From JAXDMK01 sp963765955 (lineage in GTDB: Bacteria; Actinomycetota; Acidimicrobiia; Acidimicrobiales; AC-14): DNA of 64,000 nucleotides. Below the pieces are notes generated by a model, which made no database searches, was not told where the DNA came from, and was given only the letters and a program-made list of their open reading frames with translations. Location: contig CAVXYA010000008.1 in assembly GCA_963765955.1 (NCBI GenBank), positions 124,001-188,000 of the forward strand, written 5' to 3'. Shown here piece by piece: positions 26,734 to 36,413 of the stretch. Positions within the stretch are counted from its first letter, which is position 1; each line of letters begins with the position of its first letter. The position numbers and the translations under genes were made by a program.

Positions 26734-26804
26734 GTTTCACGCACTCGTAGGGACGTGCTTTCCCCGAGAACAGGCGATTTCACGGCCCTACGGATGCACG
26801 AAAC
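26734..26804. repeat. Imperfect inverted repeat between moxR and DUF58 genes
   Basis: The 19-base arms at 26734-26752 (GTTTCACGCACTCGTAGGG) and 26786-26804 match as complements at 15 of 19 positions, with a 33-base spacer. They end in GGG/CCC toward the loop, like the other hairpins here. Confidence 0.45.
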
Positions 26805-26817
26805 GCGGGAGTCGGCC

Positions 26818-27834
26818 TCACGGCGCCCCGCGGATCCCCGCCGGCGGCTCGGGCACCGCGGCCAGGACGGCGGCGACCAGGTCGTCGGCCGAGACACCGT
26901 CGGCCACCGCCTCGTAGCCGAGCACCAGCCGGTGGCGGAGGGCGGCGACGGCCACCCGGCGGACGTCGGCGGTGGCCACGTTGGGCCGACCGTCGAGCAG
27001 GGCGGTGGCCTTGGCCGCCAGGATCAGGGCCTGGGCCCCCCGGGGGGACGCCCCGAAACGCACGTAGCGGCGCACCGGGTCGGGCGCCTCGGCGTGGGCC
27101 GGGTGGGTGGCGATCACCAGGTCGACGGCATGCTGCACCACGTGGGAGGCGGCCGGCACCCGGCGGGTGAGGTCGATCATGGCCGACAGGACCCGGGCGT
27201 CGGCCACCCGGTCGATCCGGAAGTGGGCGTCGCCGGTGGTGCGCTCGACCACCGCCACCAGGTCGGATGCGGGGGGGAAGGGCACCACTACCTTGAGCAG
27301 GAAGCGGTCGAGCTGGGCCTCGGGGAGGGGGTAGGTGCCTTCCATCTCGATCGGGTTCTGGGTGGCCATGACCAGGAAGGGACGGGGCAGGGGCCGGGTC
27401 TCGCCGGCGACCGTCACCGCCCGCTCCTGCATGGCCTCCAGCAGCGCCGACTGGGTCTTGGGCGTGGCCCGGTTGACCTCGTCGGCCAGCACCAGGCTGG
27501 CGAACACCGGTCCCGGCCGGAAGCGGAAGCTGCGCCGTCCGGCCTCGTCCTCCTCCAAGACCTGCGTGCCCAGGATGTCGGCCGGCATGAGGTCAGGGGT
27601 GAACTGGACCCGGCTGAAGGGCAGGTCGACGGCCGCGGCCAGGGTCTTGAGGAGCATGGTCTTGCCCAGCCCGGGGACCCCTTCGAGGAGGACGTGGCCC
27701 TCGCACAGCATGCACACCAGCACGTGGCGGACGAGGTCGGCTTGGCCCACGATGACCCGCCCGATCTGCTCCTCGACGGCTCGAGCCCGCTCGACGTACT
27801 CCTCGGGGGTGACGGTCGTCTCGGTGATGGTCAT
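26818..27834 (-). CDS. MoxR-family AAA+ ATPase
   Basis: 338 residues. Walker A GVPGLGKT is at 52-59, Walker B SLVLADEVNRATPKTQ near 112-127, sensor 1 FLVMATQNPIEMEGTYPLPEAQLDRF near 155-180. MoxR ATPases act as chaperones for VWA/DUF58 partners, which are the next two genes. The ATG overlaps the stop of the upstream Gly-Gln-repeat gene (ATGA), so translation is coupled. Confidence 0.93.
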   Translation of the reverse strand: MTITETTVTPEEYVERARAVEEQIGRVIVGQADLVRHVLVCMLCEGHVLLEGVPGLGKTMLLKTLAAAVDLPFSRVQFTPDLMPADILGTQVLEEDEAGRRSFRFRPGPVFASLVLADEVNRATPKTQSALLEAMQERAVTVAGETRPLPRPFLVMATQNPIEMEGTYPLPEAQLDRFLLKVVVPFPPASDLVAVVERTTGDAHFRIDRVADARVLSAMIDLTRRVPAASHVVQHAVDLVIATHPAHAEAPDPVRRYVRFGASPRGAQALILAAKATALLDGRPNVATADVRRVAVAALRHRLVLGYEAVADGVSADDLVAAVLAAVPEPPAGIRGAP

Positions 27835-29516
27835 TGGCCTTCGGTAAGCGCGGAGAAGTAGGCCTGGACGAGCGCCCGTTGGGTGGGGGGGATGTCGAGC
27901 CGGTCGAGGGCCGCGGTGGCCTCGGCCGAGTAGCGGGGCAAGACGCTGGCGAGCGGGACCTGGGCCTGGTTCTGCAGGGTGAGCCCGTCGCCCTTGCCCA
28001 CGACCCGGCTCGGACCCTCCCCCTGCTGGCCGGTGGTGTTGAGAACCTCGCCGTCGGTGCCGCTGGCCGGGTCGTACACGGTGGCAGTCTCCAGCCCGCC
28101 CGACGGGTTGTTGCCGGTGCCGCCACCGACGACGCCCGGTCCGCCCTGGCCGCTGCCGGTGCGGGCATTGCTCCCCGCCACCTGCCCCGAAGCCCCGCCT
28201 TGACCTTGTCCTTGTCCCTGCCCCTGTCCTTGACCTTGTCCCTGCCCCTGTCCCTGGCCCTGGCCCTGACCCTGCCCCTGGCCTTGACCCTGCCCCTGCC
28301 CCTGCCCCTGACCTTGTCCCTGCCCCTGACCTTGTCCCTGTCCCTGGCCGGGAGCGGACGAGAGCCCGTCTCGGGCGGACGCGATGGCCGAAAGGGCGCC
28401 GACGGTGGCCTCCTGGCCCGACACCGAGCCGGCGGCCGCCTCCTGGGCGTCGGCGGCCGCACCCATGCCGGTGGCGGCCCCGGTGAGGTCGCCGTTGGCC
28501 AGGGCGGTGGCGGCCGACGCCAGGGCCGAGGCGGCGTCGGTGTTGCCCGCGGCCTGGGTGGCGGCCAGCGCCGCCAGCCGCTCGGCCAGCGCCTGGCGCT
28601 CCTCGGGGCTGAGCTGGGCCAGGGCCGAGGCCGCCGCCCGCAGCTGGCTGGCGGCGTCGCCCCCGGCCGACGCGCCCGGCAGCGGCGACGAGGCCAGGCT
28701 CCGGTCGAGGCCCCGCACCGCCGCCTTCTGGGCCAGCAGGTTGGGCGAGAGCTGCGCCGCCAGCTCCCGGGCGGCGGCGTCGAGCGCCTCCTGGCCCCGT
28801 TGCACGGTGGGGGCGGTGGCCAGCTCCCGGGCCAGCTCCTCCAGCCGGTCGGCCAGCTCCTCCTGGGTGGGCGAGGGCGGGGTGGCGGCCCGCAGCTCGG
28901 CGGCCGCGTCCCTGAGCTCGTCGGCCTCGGCGTCGAGGACCGCCTGCTCGGCGGCCTGGCGGCGACGGACGTCGTCCTGGTGGTTGGCGGTGACACCGAG
29001 GGCGACCGCCGCCAGCGCCAGGCCGGCCACGACCCCCAGCCGGCGACGGTCGATACGGACCGGCACCGCCTCCGACGGTCGACGGCCGGCGGCCAGGTCG
29101 GCGGCCCGGGCCCGCACCCGCTCCCCGAACAGCCCCGATCCCGATCCCGTCCCGCCCCGGACGCACCATCCGCCGCCCCGGCCCCGCCCCCGCCCGCCCC
29201 CGGCCCCGGCCCCGGCCTCCCGGGTGTCGAGCTCGAGGGCGGTGGCGAAGACGTCGCCCGTCCCCAGGCCCCGGTCGGCGGCCCGGGCCGCCACCAGCAT
29301 CGGCACCTTGACCACCAGGCTGGCGACGACCAGGGCGACCACGGCCACGACCGTCACCCCCACCGCCGCCGCCTCCGGCCAGGCCCACGGCCGCATTCGC
29401 CCGGCCAGCACCAGGGCCAACGCCAGTGCCGCCACCGCCGGCGCGATCCACTGCCCAGTCGCCACCCCCCACGCCAGTCGCAACCGCCGGCGGACGCCCA
29501 CCAGCAGCTCGGTCAC
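27831..29516 (-). CDS. Membrane protein with long Gly-Gln repeat, MoxR operon
   Basis: 561 residues. Two N-terminal helices (residues ~10-65) and another near 165 are followed by a helical Ala/Glu-rich region (residues 195-390, coiled-coil-like), then about 25 tandem Gly-Gln pairs near 395-445. A Gly/Ser linker leads to a globular end (PLASVLPRYSAEATAALDRL, then IPPTQRALVQAYF). Homologous positions in related operons hold DUF4175-like proteins; that assignment is tentative. Stop and start overlaps link it to moxR and the ABC permease. Start GTG 29516. Confidence 0.7.
   Translation of the reverse strand: MTELLVGVRRRLRLAWGVATGQWIAPAVAALALALVLAGRMRPWAWPEAAAVGVTVVAVVALVVASLVVKVPMLVAARAADRGLGTGDVFATALELDTREAGAGAGGGRGRGRGGGWCVRGGTGSGSGLFGERVRARAADLAAGRRPSEAVPVRIDRRRLGVVAGLALAAVALGVTANHQDDVRRRQAAEQAVLDAEADELRDAAAELRAATPPSPTQEELADRLEELARELATAPTVQRGQEALDAAARELAAQLSPNLLAQKAAVRGLDRSLASSPLPGASAGGDAASQLRAAASALAQLSPEERQALAERLAALAATQAAGNTDAASALASAATALANGDLTGAATGMGAAADAQEAAAGSVSGQEATVGALSAIASARDGLSSAPGQGQGQGQGQGQGQGQGQGQGQGQGQGQGQGQGQGQGQGQGQGQGQGQGQGGASGQVAGSNARTGSGQGGPGVVGGGTGNNPSGGLETATVYDPASGTDGEVLNTTGQQGEGPSRVVGKGDGLTLQNQAQVPLASVLPRYSAEATAALDRLDIPPTQRALVQAYFSALTEGQ
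28200..28349 (-). repeat. Hexanucleotide tandem repeat encoding (Gly-Gln)n
   Basis: About 25 units of a degenerate GGNCAR hexamer in frame, with third-position variation between units. The variation argues for selection on the dipeptide rather than a very recent DNA expansion. Confidence 0.9.
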
Positions 29517-30828
29517 GACGCATCCCTCGTCGACGGCAGGCTTACCCGGCGCACGGCCATCACCAGGGCCAGGCCGGACAGGACGGCCGATCCGACCAGC
29601 CACGCGACCCACATCCGCATCCCCGCCACCTCGGCCCGGGGCGCGGCACGTCGTCGATGAACGGCCCGAACTGGAAGTTGGCGCCGTTGTCGATGAACAG
29701 CCCGTCGCCGGGGAACATCACCGGATCGTCAGCGCCGACCGGCGGCGCCACCGCGATCGCCTCCGCCTTCGCCTCCGCCGCCCCGACGGTCGCCCCGACC
29801 GCCGCCCCCACTGCCGCCCCCACTGCCGTCGTCGGCGCCACCGCCTGCGCCTCCGCCGGCTCCGGCGCCGCGGGTGCCGTGGTCGCCGGCCCCGCCCGGC
29901 CGGGGGCGAAGAGCGGCGCCGTGGGTCTTGGAAGCGGCATCGGCATCGGCACCGGCCGCCCACCCCCTATGTCGATCACTCCGACGTTGCCGTCGATCTC
30001 GACGAACCCGCCGCCGGAGGACGAGGACGAGAAGTCGGTGATGTCGGGCCGCACCAGGTCGACCAGGGCGGTGAACGGCGAGTCGATCGAGGACTCCTGG
30101 TTGCGGCCCTGGACGACGTCGGCCGTGGCGACGAACGGGTTGAGGGCGAGGATGGCGGGCGACGCCTTGTTGACCGGCCCGTCCATGGCCCGCTGGCCGC
30201 CGTAGACGATGAACGTCCCGATGACGAGGAGGGCGGTGAGGCCGTAGGCGAACACCGTCGCCGCCTGGGTGCGCTTCAGCAAGGCCGAGCAGGCGACGGC
30301 CAGGCTGGCCAGGACGACGGCCGTCAGCAGGACCATGACGACCCCCTTGAGCACCTCGGCGACCGACACCCCACCCACCAGGAACGGGACGCTGAGCAGC
30401 GGGAGGCTGGCGATGACCAGGAAGGAGGTGAAGGCCAGCGACGACAGCAGCTTGCCCAGCACGATCGAACGGGGCCGCAGCAGCGTGACCTGCAGCGATA
30501 CCAGGGTCTGGCGCTCGCGCTCGCCGGAGATGGCCGACGCGGTGAGCCCGGGGACGATGAAGCACACCAGCATCAGCATGAAGAACAGCAGCCAGTGGAA
30601 GATCGACCGGCCCACGGTCGACGACGCCAGCGGGTCGGCGAAGTCGCTGCCCGACAGCGACTGGGAGGCGCCCAGGTAGACGAAGCGCAGGATCAGGGCC
30701 AGCACGGCCAGGTACCCGGTGACGACCACCCCCGTGAGCCGGCCCCGCATCCGCTGCTTGAGCTCACGGGCCAGCACCGGGTTGAGCGGCGGCAGGGTTC
30801 GGGGCAAAGAAGCCAACAAGGTCCTCAC
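29513..30828 (-). CDS. ABC-2-type transporter permease, one frameshift near the 3' end
   Basis: About 438 residues. Helices begin at ~30 (GVVVTGYLAVLALILRF) and continue through LLFFMLMLVCFIVPG, SFLVIASLPLLSVPFLVGG, VVMVLLTAVVLASLAVAC and FAYGLTALLVIGTFIVYGG. The GERERQTL motif is the coupling helix of ABC-2 permeases. A Pro/Ala-rich outer loop follows, including GAAVGAAVGATVGAA. After a shift near 29637 the sequence reads into a last helix (MWVAWLVGSAVLSGLALVMAV) whose TGA overlaps the next GTG; without it the helix is lost. Start GTG 30828 overlaps the ATPase stop (GTGA). The cargo is unknown. Confidence 0.83.
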
Positions 30829-31793
30829 TGGAGCGTCCCTTCCGTCACCCGGAGGAACACGTCCTCCAGGCCCGACTCCTCGACCCGGAACTCGAGCACG
30901 GCCAGATCCTCGTCGACCACCAGCCGCCGGAGGAGCGCCCGCTGCTCGTCCTCGTCGGCGACGGTGAAGCTGCGGACCTCTCCGCCCGCCAGGCGGACGA
31001 CGACCGTGCGCCCGGCCCCCGCCCCCGCCTGGGCGCCGATGTCCTTGGGGGCGCCGACGGCCAGCAGCCGGCCCGCCTCCATGATGGCGATGTGGCTGCA
31101 CATCTCCTCCATCTCAGAGAGGATGTGGGAGCTGATGACGATGGTCTTGCCCATCGACTGCAGCTCGGCCAGCAGCACCCGCAGCTCCACCCGGGCCCGG
31201 GGGTCGAGGCCGCTGGCGGGCTCGTCGAGCAGCAGCACCTCGGGGTCGTGGACGAGGGCCCGGGCCAGGGCCAGGCGCTGCTTCATGCCCCGGGAGAGCG
31301 ACTCGACCATCGCCGTCCGCTTGACCTCCAGCCCCACCAGCTCGAGGAGGCCGTCGACCAGCCCCTTCCACCCGGCCCGGGGCAGGGAGTAGGCGGCGGC
31401 GAAGAACTCGAGGTACTCCTGCACCGACAGGTTGTCGTAGACGCCGAGGACGTCGGGCATGTAGCCCACCCGCCGGCGGACGCCGCGGGCGTCGGTGGCC
31501 GGGTCGCAGCCGGCCACCTGGGCCGTGCCCGACGTGGGGCTGAGCACCGAGGCCAGGATCGACAGGGTCGTGCTCTTGCCCGCCCCGTTGGGTCCGATGA
31601 GGCCGAACACGCTCCCGGTGGGGACCTCCAGCGACAGGTCCCGCACCGCGTACAGGTCGCCGAACCGCTTGGTGAGCCCGACCGTCCGCACGGCGACGGC
31701 CGAACTCACGTCGACCGGTTCGACCGGGGCAGGCTCGGCGGGCTCCTCAACGGGGAGCGTCTCGACAACCACCACGGGCTGGTCGTCGGTCAC
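30825..31793 (-). CDS. ABC transporter ATP-binding protein
   Basis: 322 residues. Walker A GPNGAGKST is at 67-75, the signature is LSRGMKQRL near 164-172, Walker B VLLLDEPASGLDP follows, and the H-loop is ISSHILSE. The N-terminal 30 residues are an acidic Pro/Val extension unusual for the family. It pairs with the permease that overlaps it. The GTG at 31793 overlaps the stop of the upstream gene. Confidence 0.93.
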   Translation of the reverse strand: MTDDQPVVVVETLPVEEPAEPAPVEPVDVSSAVAVRTVGLTKRFGDLYAVRDLSLEVPTGSVFGLIGPNGAGKSTTLSILASVLSPTSGTAQVAGCDPATDARGVRRRVGYMPDVLGVYDNLSVQEYLEFFAAAYSLPRAGWKGLVDGLLELVGLEVKRTAMVESLSRGMKQRLALARALVHDPEVLLLDEPASGLDPRARVELRVLLAELQSMGKTIVISSHILSEMEEMCSHIAIMEAGRLLAVGAPKDIGAQAGAGAGRTVVVRLAGGEVRSFTVADEDEQRALLRRLVVDEDLAVLEFRVEESGLEDVFLRVTEGTLQ

Positions 31794-33914
31794 GGCGTCT
31801 CCCGGAGGGTGAACAGCCCGCTGTCGTCGACACCGGAGGAGACCGCCGGGAACCGGAGGTGGATCACGTCGCCCTGCACCGCGCCCGCCGGCAGGCGGAA
31901 CTCGGCCGACCCCTTGAGCTGCAGGTCCTGGGCCGAGACCGGTGCGACGGGCCGCCAGCCGCCGTCCAGCCACGCCTCCACCTGGTCGACCGGACCCCGG
32001 AGGGTGAGACGGGAGGGGTCGGGGGTGCGGGCGCCGCGGTCGGCGTCCCGGGTGACGAAGCGCACGACGAACTGCGACCGGCCCCGGAAGTCGGGGGACC
32101 GGACGACCTCCCGGCGGATGTCGAGGGTGTCGTGGCCGGCCTCGACCCGGTCCCGGCCGACGACGAGCGTCCGCCCGCCGCTCCCCGCCTCCGTGCCCGT
32201 CGACCTCCACCGGGGGGGAGAACGACCGGGTCCAGCCGGCGGCCACCGCCTCGCCCGGGCCCAGGAACTCCTGGCCGCCCAGGCGCCGGGCCGTCTCCCA
32301 GAGGGTGAAGTCGGTGTCGCCGCCGTCGCCCGGTGAGAAGCCGTCGAACCCGCCCCACACCCGCAGGCCGGCCGGTCCGCCGCCCTCGAAGAAGAAGTTG
32401 AGGTCGGTGTCCGTCATCCGCCACTCGCGTTCCTCGCCGGGTGCCAGGGCGCCGACCAGGGCCTCGCCCGTGCCCACGAACACGGCGACGTCATCCAACG
32501 GGAACGAGGTGGAGTTCTTGACCCGGCCCGACGCCTCGCCGGCCGCCGACGTCACCGCCGTCACCTCGAGCCTCCCTTCACCGCCCGCCGGCCCGCTCGA
32601 CGGAACGACGCCGAACTGGCCCGCCTCGAGAGGAAGGGTCGCCTCGGTGCCGTCGGGGGTGACGGCGACCGACGAGAGGGCAGTGGCCCCGTTCTCCGTG
32701 TCCACCCCGTCTGGCATCCACCCCGGGCCGAAGCGAAGGCGGGACGTCTGGCCGCCGGCCGAGAACACGCCCAGCCAGGTGGTGGCCGTCGACCCGCTCA
32801 CGCCGGTGGCCACGATGCTGGTGTCGACCTGGCGGGTGGTGTCGCGCAGCCCCCGCCCGCCGACGTAGCTGCCGGCCGCGAACAGGACGGCCACGAGGGG
32901 CACCACGACCCAGGCCAGCTCGGGATGACCCTGGCGGCGGAGGACGAAGAAGGCCAGGGGGCCCGCGACCAGGACGTACACCACCAAGAAGGCGACCAGC
33001 CAGCCCAGCCGGGGCACCCGCAGCCCGGCCTCCTCGGCCAGCGTCTGACCGACCATGCCGTTGCCGAAGCGGAAGGACGGGTCACCGGCGACGGCCCACC
33101 CGGTGGGCTCCACCAGACCCGGCCAGCGCCCGGCGGCGATGGCCCCGCCCGTGAGGCGGACTTCGCCGCGACCGGCCGGCGCCCGCCCGTCCGAACCCGG
33201 TTGCCATGCCGGCGGCAGCCCGTCCACCGCCTGGCCCAGGTCGGCGTCGACCAGGAGGTGACCGCCCTGCTCCACCCATGCCAGCACCGCCTCGCGGGTG
33301 GACGCCGGCAGCCGCCCGAGCTCGTCGGCGGCGGCCCCGATGGTGCTCACCGGTCCCAGGCTGGCCGGGGCCTGGGCCAGCTCGGCCGGTCCGAGGGCGG
33401 CGAAACGGGCGGTGCCGGCGTCGACCGAGAGCGGGGCGGGCCCGGGCACGCCCCGACCGCCCAGGGCGCCCGGCAGCAGTCCCACCAGCTCCTGGCCGGT
33501 CGAGCTCTGCAGGACCCCGCTGCCGGTGGCGATGTCGTCCGAGCCGTCGCGGAGACGGGCGCTGACGACGACCGGCCCGGCGAGCCGGAAGGACTGGTAC
33601 GCGGGCACCACGACCAGGAATTCCTTGGTGCTGCCCCCGGGGACCTCGACGGGCACGCTCACCGCCGTGTCCTCCGCCACCGCCACCTCCAGCCGTCCCC
33701 GGAGAAGCCGGTCGGCGGCCACCTGCACCCGTACCGCCACCGGATGACCGGGGACGTACGACCCGTCGTAGGCCCCCGCCACCGCGAGGGTCGTCACCCC
33801 GGCCGCGGGGGCGGCGCCGGGCCCCGCGATCAGGACCGCGGAGAGGGGCGCCAGCGCGGCGACACCGAGGCGTCGGAGGCGGTTGCCCCTGGGCCAGCCC
33901 CTGCGTTGTCGCAC
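31790..33914 (-). CDS. Large exported membrane protein of the MoxR/ABC operon, one frameshift
   Basis: About 707 residues. Signal peptide (LGVAALAPLSAVLIAGPGAAPAAG), Ig-like strands, a Rossmann/DUF4350-like region (VLAWVEQGGHLLVDADLGQ), two helices near 365-420 (LVAFLVVYVLVAGPLAFFVL, WVVVPLVAVLFAAGSYVGG) and C-terminal beta domains. Reading shifts +1 near 32198; afterwards the natural continuation is TLVVGRDRVEAGHDTLD and ends FTLRETP. Such proteins accompany an ABC pair in gliding- or envelope-linked operons (GldG-like context), which is an inference. Start GTG 33914, after GAGGACAGGAC. Confidence 0.72.
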
Positions 33915-34904
33915 GTCCTGTCCTCGGCTTTCTCCCGCAGCAGTCCCGCAGGCCGCAGTTGCCTTGGTACGACGTCTGCCGGACACGCCTGGTTCCCGGC
34001 CCCCACCCGGGTCCCTGCATGTGACCCCAGACGGTAGCGGGACATCCGCTCCACGGGGGGGCACCAGTCCACCAGCACCACCGCCGCCACCGCGGCCCAC
34101 GCCCAGTAGTCGAGCCCCAGGACCAGCCACGTCCCGGCGTGGAAGGCCACCGCCGCCGCGGCGTAGACCGCGCCGACCCGGGTCGCGAGTCGGGGCCGTC
34201 CCTGGACGAGGAGCACGACCGGGAACGTCAGCTCGAGAAGGAGCACGAACGCGGCCAGGGCGTGGGCCATCCACGCCTGTCCCGCCAGCCAGGTGGGGAT
34301 GCCGGGGAAGGCCACCCGCCCACCACCGGCCGCCTCGTAGAGGACGAAGCGCATGTTGTCGGTGATCACCCACGCGGCACCGGACTGGGTGAGCTTGGCC
34401 AGCCCGCTGAAGAAGTAGGCCCCCGCCACCACGACCAGGGCGGTCCGCACCGGCCAGCCGAACCGGCCCGAGACCGCCGCCCGAGCGGCTCGGTCCCGCC
34501 AACGCACCACCGGGGCCAGCAGGAAGGGCACCGCCGCCAGCAGGAGGAGGGCGTCGTTGTGGAGGAACTTGCCCCGGCTGCTGCGCAGGCCGGCCAGCAC
34601 CAACAGGCACAGCCAGGCCATCGGGAAGGTGGCCCGCCGGCGCCAGCCGGCGACGGCGAGGACGGCCGCGATCGTCCCCACCACCTGCAGCCCGACGATG
34701 ACCGCAGCACCGGGCATGCCGTCGAGCACCTCGAGGAACGAGACCGGGCGGAACAGCGCCGCCGGTTGCCCGGCCAGGTCGGACGTACGGGCCGGCGGCG
34801 ATCCGGATCCCGATCACCGCCGCCAGCGCGGCCTGGGTGAGGAGCAGCCGGCGGGCGGAGCCGGGAGCGAAGAGGAACCTCTCGACGGAGCGCAGCGGGT
34901 TCAC
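33830..34904 (-). CDS. HTTM-like (vitamin K gamma-carboxylase-related) membrane protein, one frameshift
   Basis: About 358 residues. The start (VNPLRSVERFLFAPGSARRL) and, after a +1 shift near 34791, DLAGQPAALFRPVSFLEVL resemble HTTM-domain proteins. Helices follow (VIVGLQVVGTIAAVLAVAG, LCLLVLAGLRSS, ALVVVAGAYFFSGLAKL) with the conserved GKFLHNDALLLLA and SGLAKLTQSGAAWV segments. A carboxylase function would need the catalytic Lys; I cannot confirm it. The start overlaps the stop of the previous gene (GTGA). The last 85 bases overlap the next gene, so the true C-terminus may lie earlier. Confidence 0.72.
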
Positions 34905-35344
34905 GGCGCCGGGCACACGTGGCGGAGGTCGCGGCGTCCCCGGCCCGGATAGCGGGACGAGTCGGTGGTGGCGTAGACCCGGATCTCCCCCACCTCGGTG
35001 CCGACCCGGGCCGTCTCCGCGGCCCACGCCCGGCACACGTCCCGCCGCGCCGCGGGCGACAGGCCGTCGAAGCCTTTGAGTACCCCGAGCTCGCCCCGGT
35101 GGCCGGCGGCGAACGACCCGAACGGGATGGGGCGCTCGACGCCGTCGGCCCCGATCCCGGTCGCCAGCCAGCCCCGAATCTCGCCCGTGCGCACGTGGCT
35201 GAACAGCTTCCACCCGGAGAACGGCCACGCCTCCACCTGCAAGAGCCCGCAGGCCACGAAGACGGCGAGGAACACGGCCACGAACGCCCGCACCCCCGGC
35301 CCCACGGAGCGCCCGTCCGCCGCCTTCGCTGCCCGGTTCTCCAA
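34901..35344 (-). CDS. Small membrane-anchored protein, HTTM partner
   Basis: 147 residues. One N-terminal helix (AFVAVFLAVFVACGLLQV) is followed by an outer domain beginning EAWPFSGWKLFSHVRTG and ending in DLRHVCPAP. This pattern occurs beside HTTM genes; no function is known. The gene is coupled to the HTTM gene by a 4-base overlap and lies 17 bases after the LigD-type gene, so all may share one transcript. Confidence 0.65.
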   Translation of the reverse strand: MENRAAKAADGRSVGPGVRAFVAVFLAVFVACGLLQVEAWPFSGWKLFSHVRTGEIRGWLATGIGADGVERPIPFGSFAAGHRGELGVLKGFDGLSPAARRDVCRAWAAETARVGTEVGEIRVYATTDSSRYPGRGRRDLRHVCPAP

Positions 35345-35361
35345 CGCGCCGTCCGTGACGG

Positions 35362-36306
35362 TCAGCCTACGGCCGGCGGCTCCGGGAGGCGCTGCTCGAG
35401 GGTGAGGAGGGCAGCGGCCAGGTCGCCGTGCTCCGCCACCCGGTCGAGCACCTGGGGCGCCTCGAACACCAGGTCGCCGGCGTCACCCTTCTCCGCCGCC
35501 CCCGCCACCTCGTCCCACGTCACGGGCGTCGACACCGTAGGACGGGGACGGGCCCGCAGCGAGTAGATGGAGACGGTGGTCTTGTGCTCGTCGTTCTGGC
35601 TCCAGTCGATGAAGACCTTGCCCGTGCGCAGCTCCTTCTTCATCAGCGACAGCACCTGCTTCGGGTGTTGCGCCTCCAGCAGCCTGGCCAGCGAGTGGGC
35701 GAAGGACTTGGTGTCGTCGTAGGTGACCTGGGTGTTGAGGGGGACGTAGATCTGGAGCCCCTTCGAGCCCGACGTCTTGGGGAACGACTGGAGCCCGAGG
35801 TCGTCGAGCACGCCCTTGAGCAGCAGGGCGACGCGGGTGCACTCCAGCATGGCCGCCGGCGGACCGGGGTCGAGGTCGAACACCATCATCGTCGGCGTCG
35901 GGATCTCGGGCGCCCGGGACAGGGACGGGTGGAGCTCGAGGGCGGCCAGGTTGGCCATCCACACCAGGGTGGGGAGGTCGTTGGCCACGCAGTAGTCCAT
36001 GAGCTCGTTCTTGCGGCCGGCGTAGATCGGCGTGGTGGCCACCCACGGCGGACGGTGCTTGGGACAGTTCTTCTCGTAGAAGAACTGGCTGTCGACGCCG
36101 TTCGGGTACCGCTTGAGGGTGAGCGGCCGCCCCTCGAGGTGGGGGACGAGCACCGGCGCGATCCGGGTGTAGTAGTCGATGACCTGGCCCTTGGTGAACC
36201 CGGCCTCCGGATAGAGGACCTTGCCCAGGTTCGACAGCTTGAGCTGCCGCCCGTCGACCTCGACCGCGACCTCGTTCGACTTGGCCCCCGCCGACCCCGG
36301 ACTCAT
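35362..36306 (-). CDS. LigD-type polymerase/primase domain protein
   Basis: 314 residues, archaeo-eukaryotic primase fold. Motifs: DLDPGP (metal site I), SGSKGLQIYVPL, KVFIDWSQND (site III), with the family start KLSNLGKVLYPEAGFTKGQVIDYY and ELHPSLSRAPEIPTP. The polymerase part of LigD fills gaps during end joining with Ku. Here it is a stand-alone protein; neither Ku nor the ligase domain is in the window. A five-codon mini-frame (ATG 36320 to TGA) ends overlapping the start, and a TAGCGT box lies 7 bases before that ATG. Confidence 0.92.
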   Translation of the reverse strand: MSPGSAGAKSNEVAVEVDGRQLKLSNLGKVLYPEAGFTKGQVIDYYTRIAPVLVPHLEGRPLTLKRYPNGVDSQFFYEKNCPKHRPPWVATTPIYAGRKNELMDYCVANDLPTLVWMANLAALELHPSLSRAPEIPTPTMMVFDLDPGPPAAMLECTRVALLLKGVLDDLGLQSFPKTSGSKGLQIYVPLNTQVTYDDTKSFAHSLARLLEAQHPKQVLSLMKKELRTGKVFIDWSQNDEHKTTVSIYSLRARPRPTVSTPVTWDEVAGAAEKGDAGDLVFEAPQVLDRVAEHGDLAAALLTLEQRLPEPPAVG

Positions 36307-36401
36307 CGGGCTGGCCTCATGCGATCGACGCTACCCGTGACCGCCCCGCCGGGACCGACTTGGTGCCGCCTGCGCCCCGTGGCCGCCGACGTTGGCGGCG
36401 G

Positions 36402-36407
36402 TACCAT
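36402..36407 (+). promoter_or_regulatory. Candidate leaderless -10 box (TACCAT)
   Basis: TACCAT lies 6 bases before GTG 36414; no ribosome binding site is present. Confidence 0.45.
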
Positions 36408-36413
36408 GTGGGC

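Noticed and set aside
28200..28349. CRISPR-like or plus-strand coding reading of the hexamer repeat
   Set aside because: Six-base units without spacers; the plus-strand frame is only a shadow of Gly-Gln codons.
30825..35228. A continuous minus-strand frame of about 1470 codons read as one giant protein
   Set aside because: It joins an HTTM start, the exported protein and the ABC ATPase through out-of-frame stretches; start/stop overlaps and family patterns show separate genes with frameshifts.
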